Assembly: GCF_018691265.1 (NCBI RefSeq)
Contig: NW_024881313.1
Coordinates: forward strand, 9,329,501 to 9,393,500
From: Tyto alba
Taxonomy: Eukaryota > Chordata > Aves > Strigiformes > Tytonidae
Reading direction: 5' to 3'
Length of the DNA stretch: 64,000 nucleotides
This document shows positions 1 to 10,700 of this stretch, piece by piece. The position numbers and the translations under genes are program-made. Every line of letters starts with the position of its first letter. Position 1 is the first letter of the stretch. The notes below the pieces were generated by a model. It saw only the letters and a program-made list of their open reading frames with translations. It had not been told where the DNA came from and did no database searches.

Positions 1-549
1 TGCTCACCAGCATGGTGAGGTGAGACTCCACCCAGCTCAGCTCCCACCGAAGCTCCTGAGCTCCCTTGTAAGCTCAGAACATCTTTCTCATTGGGTTATG
101 ACGTAGCTAAACTGAAAAGGAGAAACCCAAAAAGGGCCAAGCACCTGAAACTCCCACTAGTGCTTGGGGTGACACGAGCTACCAGGCCTCTGTGGGAAGA
201 AACCGTGGCCACCACTGTGCTGGTAATCATACTCCTGCCAGGAAAAAATAGCAATGGATCAGGTCATCTGGGACACGAGCGCAGCAGCTCTGTGCCAAGG
301 GCCAAATGTAGGTTATGTGCACAGCCTGGGCGTGCTCTCCTGCCCGAGTGCCGTCTTCTGCAGGTGTTGGCATAACTCCCCCTCTCTGGATTTGTTTCTA
401 TTTACATGAAGCTCTGAAGGGCCCATGGGGCTGGTAAGGAGCAGGAATTAACTTTTCCTTAAATGTCATAGCAAAACCCTGGTGGTGAAGTGGAACAAGT
501 CAACCCTGAAGATTTGCTTTTTACCCATCCAAAATCAAAAGATGTGGCG

Positions 550-550
<1 letters not shown>

Positions 551-577
<27 letters not shown>
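551..577. repeat. Poly(T) tract, 27 bases
   Basis: An uninterrupted run of T followed by AAATATATAC. Simple sequence, likely length-polymorphic. Confidence 0.95.
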
Positions 578-581
<4 letters not shown>

Positions 582-1449
582 ATATACTTACATAATTTGT
601 CCTCATTTTGGTTCTTAATAGCTAGCACAGCTCAGCTGGCTAGCTGGCTGCAATTAGGCCGTGTAATATTACTTGTGTCTCTTTTTGAGAAATGACTGGT
701 TTGTCTTAGCCCACAAGCCTTATTTTAGATAATGAAAAGCCCCATTTTTAAGTGCAAATGTGATTTTAAAGCTAGTTATTCTTGTCCATGAACATGACGA
801 GACCTTAAAGCAGAATCTTTGAGGTGCCGAAGGAGACCCGTTAAAATTACCAGGCATTTATCAGAGCCTCAGTAAGGACGTGTTTGAGCACGACAGGTTT
901 TGTTCTTCTCCACATGCTGTTCAGACAAACCCAGCCAGGCTGAACCACCACGTGCCCTACACCCACCACTGCTCAAGGGCTGAACCCGCCAGTTCTGAAA
1001 GCTCCCATTTTGAGGAAGGTGTTCAAAACAGAAACCAGGGTTGAGCAGCCACCGCACCTTTGCAACACTGAAAGTAAGGGCTTGGGCCACGTTTTCTCGC
1101 TCTCTTTGCTCGTCTTGGAGTGCTGGTCTGTCATTGCTTAAGTGCAGAAGCTGTCCTGAAAGAAAACTCTGCCGCTCAAATACAAGACCCTAAGAAGCTT
1201 GCTGCTAATGCAGCACCACAGAAGTTTGTCAGTGCCCTGCCCCAGGCACCACCTCTGGGGAGCTGGAGCCCCACGATGAGCTGCACCAGGGACCCGAAAC
1301 CTGACCCGGCTGCCTGCGGGGGGAGGAAGCGCCTCCAGCCCTCTCCGGTCCGTCAGTCCCACTCAGGCCAGTGCACGGGTGCTTCAACAAAGTTCTGCAT
1401 CTTGAACTGTGAATTATGGCTGCATTGTGAGTAAACATGGAATGACTCG

Positions 1450-1473
1450 CCCACCCACCCACCCACCTACCCA
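1450..1473. repeat. (CCCA)n microsatellite
   Basis: About six tetranucleotide units, with one CCTA variant near the right end. Confidence 0.9.
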
Positions 1474-1886
1474 TTTGTTTAGACCCTGTTTAACACTACC
1501 TCATGCCTCTAAGTGGACTGTGCGGGGCTTTTAAAAATTTGAGAAGATGGCTCCTTTTCACTTGAAGCCTTCATTTGCATGCCAAGTGAAGATTTGAGAA
1601 GCAAAAGGGGTTTTTGTTTTCAGAAAAAAAAAATCGTAACTGCACGGGACTTAAGAAGAAACAAAACCTAGCTTTTGTGGAAATTATGAAAAACATGGAA
1701 GCTGGCTAATATGAACCCGGGGGGAGTGGAAAAAGCTGAACCGAGCTATTACCGAGCAGTGTGTGGCTTAAAGATGCTGTAGTGAGCTCTGGTGTGGGTA
1801 GTACTGAGAGCTTATGTTCTAACACTGTTTAGTGTAGTTTATGCTTTTCACATTATACCGCTTCCCTGCATTTATACTTAAGCTTG

Positions 1887-2956
1887 TGTCCTGGGTTGAG
1901 TGAGTGGTGGAGTTTTTTGGTGGCAGGGGAGGGGGCTATTGGGGCAGCCCCCTGTGAGAAGCTTCTTGAAGCTCCCCCAGCTCCAAGTCATCTCCACTTC
2001 TGTTTGGGAAATTGAGCCAATTGGCTGCGCCTCTGCGATAACGTATTTAAGAAGGGACGTGGTGACGGGCAGTGGGACTTGTGAGAAGGAGCTGCTGCAG
2101 CTGCCTGAACACCAAGGTCAGTGGAGGGACGGAGGAAGAAAGGAGGGGGGAGGTGTGCCGGAGCAGAGACCCCCCTGTATCCTGTGGGGAGACGGCAAGG
2201 CGGCCCCCCTCTGCCACCCATGATCTACGGTGGAGCAGACGTAGATTTATGGCCTGTGGCTCCTGCTCACCTGATCAAGGTGCTATGCCCAAAGAAGGCC
2301 GGGGTCTTGTGGGAAAAGGCAGCCCTGCTGCTGTAATTCAGCGCTGGGAGGATTGCAGCATGTGGGGGAGTCCCACGCCGGAGCAGCTCGGGAAGGGCTG
2401 CAGCTGTGGGAGGGAATCCAGTTGGAGGAAGTTAGTGACCCACGATGGAGCAGTGTGGGGAACGCTGCGGCCCGTGGGAGGAATTAAAGTCGGAGAAAGT
2501 TTGTGGAGGACTGTCTCCTGTGAGAGGGGGACCACGATGGAGCAGGGGGTAACAAGTTTTGGACACTCCCCTCGCCGAACATGAAGGAAGTGGCAGCGCT
2601 GACTGCACCCCCCATTCCCTGCCCCTGCGCCACTGGGGGAGGAGGTAGAGATATCGGGAGCAGAGCTGAGCCCGGGAAGAAGGGAGGGGTGGGGGGAGGT
2701 GTTCTCAAGATGTGGCAATGCTTCTGACTGTCCTACTCTGTTATGTGTTGTTAGTGTCTGTAATAAATGTATGTTCTTTTTTCTTCCCCTAACGAGTCTG
2801 CCTTTTGCTCGTGATCATAAAAGGGGGATTTTTTTCCCCATCCCAGTCCTATCTCGAACCCCAAGCCTGGCTCTCTGTCCCTTCTCATTGCCGGAGGGGA
2901 AGGGAAAGAGCGCTGCTGCATTGTGGTTGGCTGCCAACCAGGCCCAAACCACGGCA
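1887..2956 (+). mobile_element. Solo LTR of an avian ERVL-like endogenous retrovirus
   Basis: The element starts TGTCCTGGGTTGAG and ends AAACCACGGCA, the TG...CA ends of an LTR. It is flanked by a perfect 5-bp direct repeat GCTTG (1882-1886 and 2957-2961), a target-site duplication of the length typical for ERVL-type elements. The interior matches my recollection of avian LTRs: a CCAATTGGCTGCGCCTCTGCGATAA segment at 2016-2040, a TATA-like TATTTAA at 2044-2050, an AATAAA at 2762-2767, and a GC-rich middle and end. No gag, pol or env sequence and no second LTR is present, so it is the product of recombination between two LTRs. Frames of up to 170 codons inside it look like chance. Family naming needs a repeat library. 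Confidence 0.85.
2762..2767 (+). promoter_or_regulatory. Poly(A) signal inside the solo LTR
   Basis: AATAAA in the plus orientation, followed by a T-rich stretch (2776-2787). Its position and strand fit the LTR orientation. Confidence 0.6.
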
Positions 2957-3879
2957 GCTTGCTAACCACTTCTGGCCGGCTCCCATGAGCTGGAAAGTGG
3001 TGATGCAAGTTGCTCACTTGTTTCTGTGTCCAGCCCTCCATTATATACCAAGCAACAGGCACGAAGTGTTTGATACTTCAAAGTCCTACCCAGGAGCTTG
3101 GCTAGCTAAGTCAGAAGAGAACCCACTACCTCATACCTCTTAATGAAGCATAGGGGCCATTCTAGAAGGTGTTTCCCAAGCCCCAAAAAGATGTGATGAG
3201 TGTAGATGCTTCTCCTGCACTTATGTGCACCCATACAGCACAGTTTGCTCTGGGCCATACTAGGGTTTCAAGGCATTCCTGCGTTACAAAGAAAGATGTT
3301 AATAAATAGCACGTCCTGAATTATGCCTGAGATAAGAATTGATATTTTAAGACATTTTTAATAGCCTTTGAATGTTTTAATTTGGAAAGCCGCAGAGGTA
3401 AAATAATGCAGAGCTTAGAGGGATTAAAAGGAATCTAAAAACAGTTTTAACAGCCAGATGATCAATTGTGTGTGTTTTCTTAAACTAGTTGCCCAGCCAT
3501 TTCTTACAGCACAGGAAGGGAGAGGGCTGAATCACCTGTTTGTCTGGTTGTCACTTCAGTTACTAGTAGAGAGTAGGGTAAATTCCAAGCAGCAAGTGAT
3601 TGCATCCAGGCTAAAAGCGTTATGTATAAACAATGCTTCAAAATCCCAGTGTTCTGAATTTTCTGAACAACTTTATGAGCAAAGCCAATAACACTCTCAA
3701 CAAAACTAAGATCCATTCTAAATGTTTTGACATTACAAAGTACTTCATTCACTTAGAAATACCTTCTTTCATGGACTGAAACTGAGTTGTAGTCAAAATA
3801 TTCTGTGTCTAATTATCTTCCCTTTAGTATTTCACACATATCTTGTACTAGGTGTAATGACTTTCTCATGTGTGTACAT

Positions 3880-4090
3880 TTTAAATAATTTTCTTAAAAA
3901 ATAATGTTTTATAAAACTATTTGTATATTATTTAAATATATTTTAATATTTAAATATATTGCATGAATAATGCAGTATTCTAAATATGTATGTTTGCCAA
4001 TACATTTATAAATAGTATTTATATTGAATATGTTATATTAAGCATTTTGATAATTCTTTGAATTATAAATAAAATATAAAGAATGTTCAA
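3880..4090. repeat. AT-rich low-complexity tract
   Basis: About 200 bases of nearly pure A and T. The 13-mer ATTTAAATATATT occurs twice, at 3930-3942 and 3948-3960, within a partly self-complementary stretch. Confidence 0.8.
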
Positions 4091-5454
4091 AAATAGCTTT
4101 TCATTTTTAAATCTGTTTTGACAATGGACAGGGTCTTAATCAGAAAGAAGTCATTACTACAGCTCAGGATTCTTTGTGGAACAAACATATGCATCAGTTC
4201 ACCACTATCTCCTATGTTCTGAAATTTTTAAATACTAAAAGAGTAACTGGCCATTAATTTAATATATGTAGCCTGTGGATGAACTCAGTTGCAAGACATG
4301 TGGTGAGTTTGTTAGAAAACGACTTAAATCCGTAAGATTTAAGTATAGGGCCTGACACAGTCAGACAAGCCTGCAATGCAATTAGGTAGTTGAAGGAGTA
4401 AGAAATGGGAACTGTAGCAACCCATTTCAGATTTCTAACCAGGGCTTTCACCAAGGAGACTGTAAAAACTCAACTCACTCACTGTTGCATCCCAAGAAAG
4501 ATGTGGTCCCTCTCCTGGAGAGCACCTGCATGCTAGAGGAATGTTTTGCAGCGGTATAAATGGTGCTCTCAGGTAAAACCTCAGCACGAGCTCAGAAGGG
4601 AGAGGCCGGAAGGGAGGAATCACCTTCTGATTTAATCCCATTTTCATAGTGCATTCTGTTGCAATTTATTGTTGAGTAGGAGATACGTACAGTTCTGACA
4701 TCTAGATTGCACTGAAGTTTTAAAACGAAATGCAATATATTATGTCAAGCACATTTTCTATTACGTATATTTTTATAAGACAACTGATTCCATATTTGAA
4801 GAATATATTTAGCATTAACTGTAACTTTCATTTCTGTGGCAGAGAAACACTAATTCAAGGGTTGTGTTAAAAAAATGCTTTGGATTGGGGACATTTTTAA
4901 CTGAAAGGCAGACTCTGTGGAGGCTTCCAGGGAAGGGTATTTTGCCTGAAGAGTCACATCAAAAGCCCTGCCCAGCTTCTAAACTACGGGTTTCTTGAAA
5001 AGTCTAATCATTACATGTGTTTGTACCAAAATTCAGTCTGATGCAAACCGGGTCTATTTGTGTTCGTGCCCCTGCCCAGTTCAGTTATCGGCACGTATGT
5101 GAAATGCCGGATGAAAATACATACGTGCATGAAAAGTCCCCATCTGAACTTCATCTCAAAGATTAAATGGGGAAAATTCCTGAAAACTAGATTCAGAAAC
5201 CTACATTCGGTGCCTAAGCAAAATAAGAAACCATTTTGCAGGGGGAGGGCAAGCTCCCAGGTGCTAAACGTGAGACGTGATATGAACATGGAAGGGGTTG
5301 GGTTTGGGGAGTTGCGCGACTGAAAATTGCAGACAACTACCGTCAGTCCAGAGTGCAACTCCTCGCGCCGCTCTGTATCACAGGTCTCAGCTTGGCCAGC
5401 AGCCCTGTCCTAAAAACACTCGTTTCTCTCCAGCACAACATCTATAAATGGAGC

Positions 5455-5560
5455 CCGAGACAACTGCGTCATAGAGCCTCTCAAGCTGGAAGGGACCCGT
5501 AAGGATCATCAAGTCCATCTTGACGGGTGCCTGGCTTGTAGGTACCTGAACTCCAGGGAA
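5455..5560 (-). mobile_element. Degenerate CR1-like LINE 3' fragment
   Basis: The plus strand reads TCATAGAGCCTCTCAAGCTG then GAAGGGACCCGTAAGGATCA, followed by TCAAGTCCA. This resembles the reverse complement of the conserved CR1 3' end, where GATCATCTAGTCCA and GGAAGGGACC are typical. Only about 60 bases are convincing and the right limit is arbitrary. Confidence 0.5.
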
Positions 5561-5700
5561 GCAGATCCCACCGAGCGCGAGGCCGAGCTCTGCTTCTGTG
5601 CTCTGAGGACACGGAGGCAGCAGGCAGGCGGGACTCGCGGCCTCCTGCCGCAGCGTGCCTCCAGCCGACGGCCCGGCCAGCCCCACCGCAGGCGCCTTCT
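5560..5700. promoter_or_regulatory. Short CpG-dense patch downstream of BZW2
   Basis: Roughly 140 bases are rich in G, C and CpG dinucleotides, in contrast to AT-rich surroundings. No exon or splice site could be tied to it. It may be a small CpG island, a GC-rich part of an old repeat, or a distal element. Confidence 0.3.
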
Positions 5701-7343
5701 TCTAGATCGGCACCTTGGAAACCAGCCTGGGTTTTAGATTATACAGAAAAGTAGTTCTACGTACCTTCGAAAGCAGCGATTTTGAATGTGGAATGTTTTT
5801 AGCAGTAGCGACTCCGCGTCAATGACAACTCAGTACTACCACTTCACCGCGGTGAGGAGATGGCCCCAGGTCAGTAGTGCCTGGCAAATTTATTTTCTGC
5901 AGTAACAGAGACTGAAATGGAAATCATGCATCTGATGCCTCAATTCCGCTTCATAGTATCACTATCTTACTGTCTCCTCTAAGTTGCTGGAAATATCCAC
6001 GTGACATGTTTACCCTTCCAAAGATCAATACCTGTTACAAAAATAAACGCTGTTCTAGATGGAAAGCTGGCATTCAACAGCACTTCTTTTCCAGTAAAAC
6101 TAGATACATATTGAGACAAGACATTTACAACTATGTGATGTGGTTTCCATCGAAAAATCTGTACTCTGTTAGCTTACTGGTTTCTAATGACAAAATACAC
6201 CACTTCATTAATTATGCTCTTTCATGCTCTTCCCCCCGTAAGAATCCAAGCCTGTCTCTTCTAAACCTTACTAATCCAATCACTCATCTTTCGTGTGGAT
6301 TTCACTCTGTGTTTGAAGGGAAGGATGCAGAGTGTTTTAAGTAACATAAAGAGAAGATGCGCTGAAGCAGTGCAATGTATCAGCAAGGTGACTCGCTGCC
6401 CTGGTCATTCTGGGCCACCAGTATGGTCAGAGGCAGGGACAGCACAGAGGGAAGCGGGGCAGGAGAAGACTACTTCCGAAGTAACCGGGCTCCTAAGAAA
6501 TAAAACAGCAGCAACTGTTACCTGATCAACTGCTGTGTGAAAAAAGAAGTGGCAGTACGGAGCTGGTGCTGCACTGGACCTTTGCTGTTGAGTTCACATC
6601 CACGAGGCACAACACAGGATTCCAGGAACTCCGATCCCGAGCGCTGGCTGAGTATTCCCACAACACCAGACCTCTGGCTCTGGGATTGAGTTTTGAGACT
6701 TGCACGCGTGTACAAACCTCCACGTTGCCTCTGTTCATGCAACATCCTAACCAGGTCCCAGGCGCTGGAATTGTAAGTGGCATCACATCAAGGCACAAGG
6801 GGAATATTAAAGAAAGTGGGAAGGGTCTTGAAAAGTTAATATATTCATTTATGTATTTCAGTCAAGTATTTAATTGTGATATCACGCTGATGTAAATTTC
6901 AGATTTCACACCTAATGACTTTCAGTCGTGCATGTTTTGTAGCTAATGCTTCTCAAATAGGATTATTTTTTGGCAAAATTTAGCCATTACCAATAACTGA
7001 GTGTAGTCTGAACTGAGAACAGCATGTTATTCTACTTATCAACTGCACCAACTGTGTACCTGCAAAACTGGGACTCTGCAGATATGTTCCTGCACATTTT
7101 CTTTGCATTAATAAATCAAGATTTGCTATGGAATGTGGTTAATCTGTCCAAAATTATACGGAAACATAGAATAAAGATTAGACAGTGATCCCAATTAACG
7201 ATGGATGCTGATTTTGTGATTAAATAGGAAAACAGTCTCTTGACATTCTTGTGTAATTTTCACTTGAAGGATCATAAAAACTTTGGCAAACCAAATTTAG
7301 AAAACACATACACTAACACCACACAGCTAAGATATAAAAGCCA

Positions 7344-7349
7344 TTTATT
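7344..7349 (-). promoter_or_regulatory. BZW2: Likely main poly(A) signal of BZW2
   Basis: Consensus AATAAA about 410 bases after the stop codon. A GT-rich downstream element follows within 40 bases on the minus strand. It has the best context of the three hexamers in this UTR. Confidence 0.65.
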
Positions 7350-7614
7350 CAAAAAAATGTGGTGGTGTCAAATCACATACACAAGCCAATATTGAGCTAC
7401 AAACACAGACCAAACAGTTCTATAAACAGAAATTGGAGTGTTCATATACCATAGTACCTGAAAAAGACCGTTAATAAAAAGGAGTCCATAAGTATTTCAT
7501 TTCACTTTTTCTATATGGCTCCTTGCTGAATGTCTTTGCCTAAGTTAGTGTACAATGAGCCAGAGGTAGAGTCCCAAGTAAAGCATCTAATGCCTCAGGG
7601 CTCCATTAAAAACC

Positions 7615-7620
7615 TTTATT
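7615..7620 (-). promoter_or_regulatory. BZW2: Second AATAAA hexamer in the BZW2 3' UTR
   Basis: A consensus hexamer about 135 bases after the stop, followed by a short T-rich stretch (GGTTTTTAATGG). It is a possible alternative cleavage site, with weaker context than the one at 7344. Confidence 0.35.
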
Positions 7621-7741
7621 CTTCTAAACAAAAGGAAAGCCTAGCCTATAGTTTTCTGTATGACACTGAAGTAAAGCCTCTTTGCTTGAACAGTACGGCA
7701 TTCCCAAGCGCATTTGGCATTAACCTAGATTGAGACTGGGC

Positions 7742-7747
7742 TTTATT
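7742..7747 (-). promoter_or_regulatory. BZW2: AATAAA hexamer 8 bases after the BZW2 stop codon
   Basis: A consensus hexamer lies almost against the stop codon. The following minus-strand sequence is not clearly GT-rich, so I doubt strong use. If used it would leave a 3' UTR of only about 30 bases. Confidence 0.3.
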
Positions 7748-7755
7748 GGACCGTC

Positions 7756-7784
7756 TCAGTTCTCCTCCCCTTCAGACTCCGACT
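7756..7784 (-). CDS. BZW2: BZW2 exon 12, coding part: residues 411-419 and stop
   Basis: Only 29 coding bases remain after acceptor TTCTAG at 7790-7785. They complete Glu-411 and encode SESEGEEN followed by TGA (7758-7756). The acidic tail matches the BZW2 C-terminus and extends the second acidic/aromatic box. It was located by the conserved tail and by the phase-1 requirement left by exon 11. Confidence 0.95.
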
Positions 7785-10700
7785 CTAGAAGAGAAGAAAG
7801 TAAAACGCTTCATGTAGGTCACACAAGGACAGTGATGTGAGTAATTCTATAAAAATAATAAAATACCCTTCTAAAATTCAAATGGAAATTTTCATCACAC
7901 CTAGTACTTCCTAGGAAAGGTTGGCAGATTAAACAGAGTAAGCCAGAAAGAAACACACAGCTTCACAAGACGGAGATCCACTCTCTACTCCATCCACGGC
8001 GGAGCTCCTAATTTACAGATCTGTCACCAGAACTTCAACTAGATCACTACGACTTATTCTGGTCCTCATCTGCAGAGCTATGCAATGCCTATCTCAGCTG
8101 AGTTTAATAAAGGATCAGGATTATTTGCTTGCTCTTCTAATCTCCATGAGTCGGCTGTACTGCTACCATCCAGGAAGCACCCTTTAAACTATTTGCTCTG
8201 CAAATACCAATCATCATCATCATCATCATCATCCAGCCTATCTAGAAAGGCATATGTGGTGTTACCCTACAGCATGTATGAAATCTGTACAAACAAAATT
8301 TTTTACGATATGTATAGCAGAAGATAAAAGTAATTTCGAAGTGGAAACAGGACATGTAGAAGTAATTCAGAAATAGGAACATACATGGCATTTTCGTCAC
8401 CTAAAGCTACTTTACATCATATTGTATTTCTGTCTGTGTTCACCTGACAGGAAAGGGCTTGCTGCCAGCAAATACTACACATTAGATCAGATTTCTCTGA
8501 GCAAACACGGCCTGCATGTTCTTACAGCAACATTTTGTCTCCATTTGTACTGGACTTTCTAATTAAGGACATCTAACAAAGGGGAGATGCAGGAAAAAGC
8601 TAAAAATAAAGAGCAACATAAAGGCATACAAGCAGAAGATTAAAAGGTGAAAAAACGCTTAATTAGACCAAGATTGCTAGTCCAAAGTCTCAAGTGTGAA
8701 AGGAGCCACCATTTTTATACTGCTACCTGCACATGTGAATTGCTGCAAAGTCTTATCTGCTCCTTGGCATTACTACATACTCCCTCCAAATTTATAAAAT
8801 CAGTTACATTAAATAGATGCAAATAAATGCTAATAATTATATTTCTATCTATTACACGTGGATTTATCTTTCCAGCTGATTCGGAATTCTTTTTCAAGGC
8901 AAAAAAGGTAACTTATTTATTCAGTGCAACCAAAGTAATTTCCTATGCAGAACATGAGTGAAAAAAAAAAAAAAACAGGGACTAAAGAAACTAGTTCCCC
9001 TTCCCAATAACTGTTTTAAAGCAGTAAATACAGACTACATATCTTAGGCTGATCATTCAGCTAAAAGCAATTTCAACCTGCAGCGGCACAGGCAGGCTTG
9101 TGCTAGGTTCATGTCACCCGTACAGATGATAATAGCAGAAAAGGCACCGAGACAGAGGCTGTGCGTGCTAACACCAAGGTACTCCACACTGCCGTCAGTG
9201 CAGTGTTCCTCCCTGCAGAAGCTAGAAGATTTCATCTACACACGAGTGGCACCTGATGACTTAAGGCCTTCATAAGGGCATCACAAACATTAAAAAGCAG
9301 CAAGTGTTGTTAGGCTTGGGCATGGCTGGAAACAATTTTGAGCCGTCATGCCTGCTGTTTTCTGTACTCAATCTGTATACTTCATATGCCTGGTACAACT
9401 AAAATTGGAAAAAACAAACTTGATTTGAGAAGAGACTACCATAGTTCTCTAAAAGAACCCATACCTTCTTCAGCGTTTTGCAGCCACTCCACAAATTTCT
9501 TCATCTGGTCAAGAAAAACACTTTTGCCTTTAGCAACATGCGCTTCTTTATACCACTTGAGGATTGCTTCTTCACTCAGAACATCAGCTGAAATACAGAT
9601 CAGTGCTTGTAAAAAATCAATGTATTTTTTAGAGGTTAGAAGATTGTGAACATGAGAGAATAAAGATTTTTTTTTTTTTTTTAAAGGCAGCATAAAATAA
9701 GTTAATATGACCGCAGTGGAACAAGCTTTTCATGAACTATATTAGGCTACAACTACAGAATATCTGACGCATATAAGGGATTCCAGATGCAATAAAATGT
9801 GTAATGCATTACGCTAAAAAAAAAAAAAAAAAAAAAAAAAGTATCAAAGATTGTGCTTCTGGAAAGGAGAGTTCTCTATTCATCTGCTTGAAATATACCA
9901 CTTAAGATAGCCGGATTAAAAATTCAGTCTGCGCATCTTAGAAGTTGGCTAACAAGAACCTTGTGAAGTGCAGCAAGGACAAGTGTAAGGTCTTGCACCC
10001 GGGAAAACATAATCCAAGAGCGTGGCACAGACTGGGATCTACCTGGCTGGGGAGGAGCTCTGTGGAAGGGACCTGGGGGTCCTGGTGGACAAGCAGCTCA
10101 ATATGAGCGAACAGTGAGCTGCTGCAGCAAAGCAACCAACGGGATGCTGGGTTGCATCAACGAGGGCATCACCAGCAGAGAGAAAGAAGACGTTCTCCCA
10201 CTCTACTCAGCTCTTGTCAGGCCACACCTGGAATACTGTGTTCAGTTTGGGTCCCCCCCCCTATGCAAAAAAGATGTGGGCAGGATAGAGAGGGTCCAGA
10301 AGAGGGTCACAAAGGTGCCCAAAGGACTGGGAAGCCTGTCGTATGAGGAAAGGCTGAGAGAATCAGGTTTGTTCAGCCTTGAGAAGAGAAGGCCTAGAGG
10401 AGACCATATCACCATGTTCCAGGATTTAAAGGGTGACTAGAAAGAAGACAGAGACTCCCTTTTTACAAGGAGTCTTTACAATGAAAAGACAGGGGGGTAA
10501 TGGGTAAAAGTTACTCCTGGGGAGATTCTGGACACAAAAGGAGTATTTTTCACAATGAGAACAATCAGGCATTGGAATAATCTCCCCAGGGAAGTGGTGG
10601 ATTCCCCAGCACTGGGCACTTTTAAGGTTCTGGACAGAGTGCTGGGCCATCTTGTCTAGACGGTGCTTTTGCCAAGGTGGGACCAGATGATCCTTGAGGT

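Larger units (their letters stand above)
1..1886. other. Intergenic DNA left of the solo LTR
   Basis: No supported gene. It holds a 27-base T run (551-577) and a CCCA microsatellite (1450-1473). The frames of 70-104 codons in this stretch overlap on both strands and match no family I know. Downstream of BZW2, mammals carry TSPAN13. I saw no tetraspanin signature such as a CCG motif with four membrane segments. Confidence 0.6.
2962..7324. other. Intergenic DNA between the solo LTR and the BZW2 3' end
   Basis: No gene is supported. It contains a strongly AT-rich tract (about 3880-4090), a short perfect hairpin (4322-4344), a CR1-like scrap (about 5455-5560) and a CpG-dense patch (about 5560-5700). 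The frames present lack family signatures. Confidence 0.6.
7325..7755 (-). other. BZW2: BZW2 3' untranslated region (distal end approximate)
   Basis: The region after the stop has no conserved frame. The end is placed about 20 bases past the AATAAA at 7349-7344, because this hexamer is followed on the minus strand by a GT-rich stretch (roughly 7321-7295), as expected for a cleavage site. Two earlier AATAAA hexamers occur at 7620-7615 and 7747-7742. The true end, and the use of each site, cannot be settled from sequence alone. Confidence 0.65.

Noticed and set aside
2072..2584. 170-codon plus-strand frame, the longest in the window
   Set aside because: It lies wholly inside the solo LTR, where no coding sequence is expected. 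GC-rich LTR sequence often leaves long chance frames.
8085..8327. Plus-strand frame with a nine-serine run
   Set aside because: The serines come from the (ATC)8 microsatellite. No other support.
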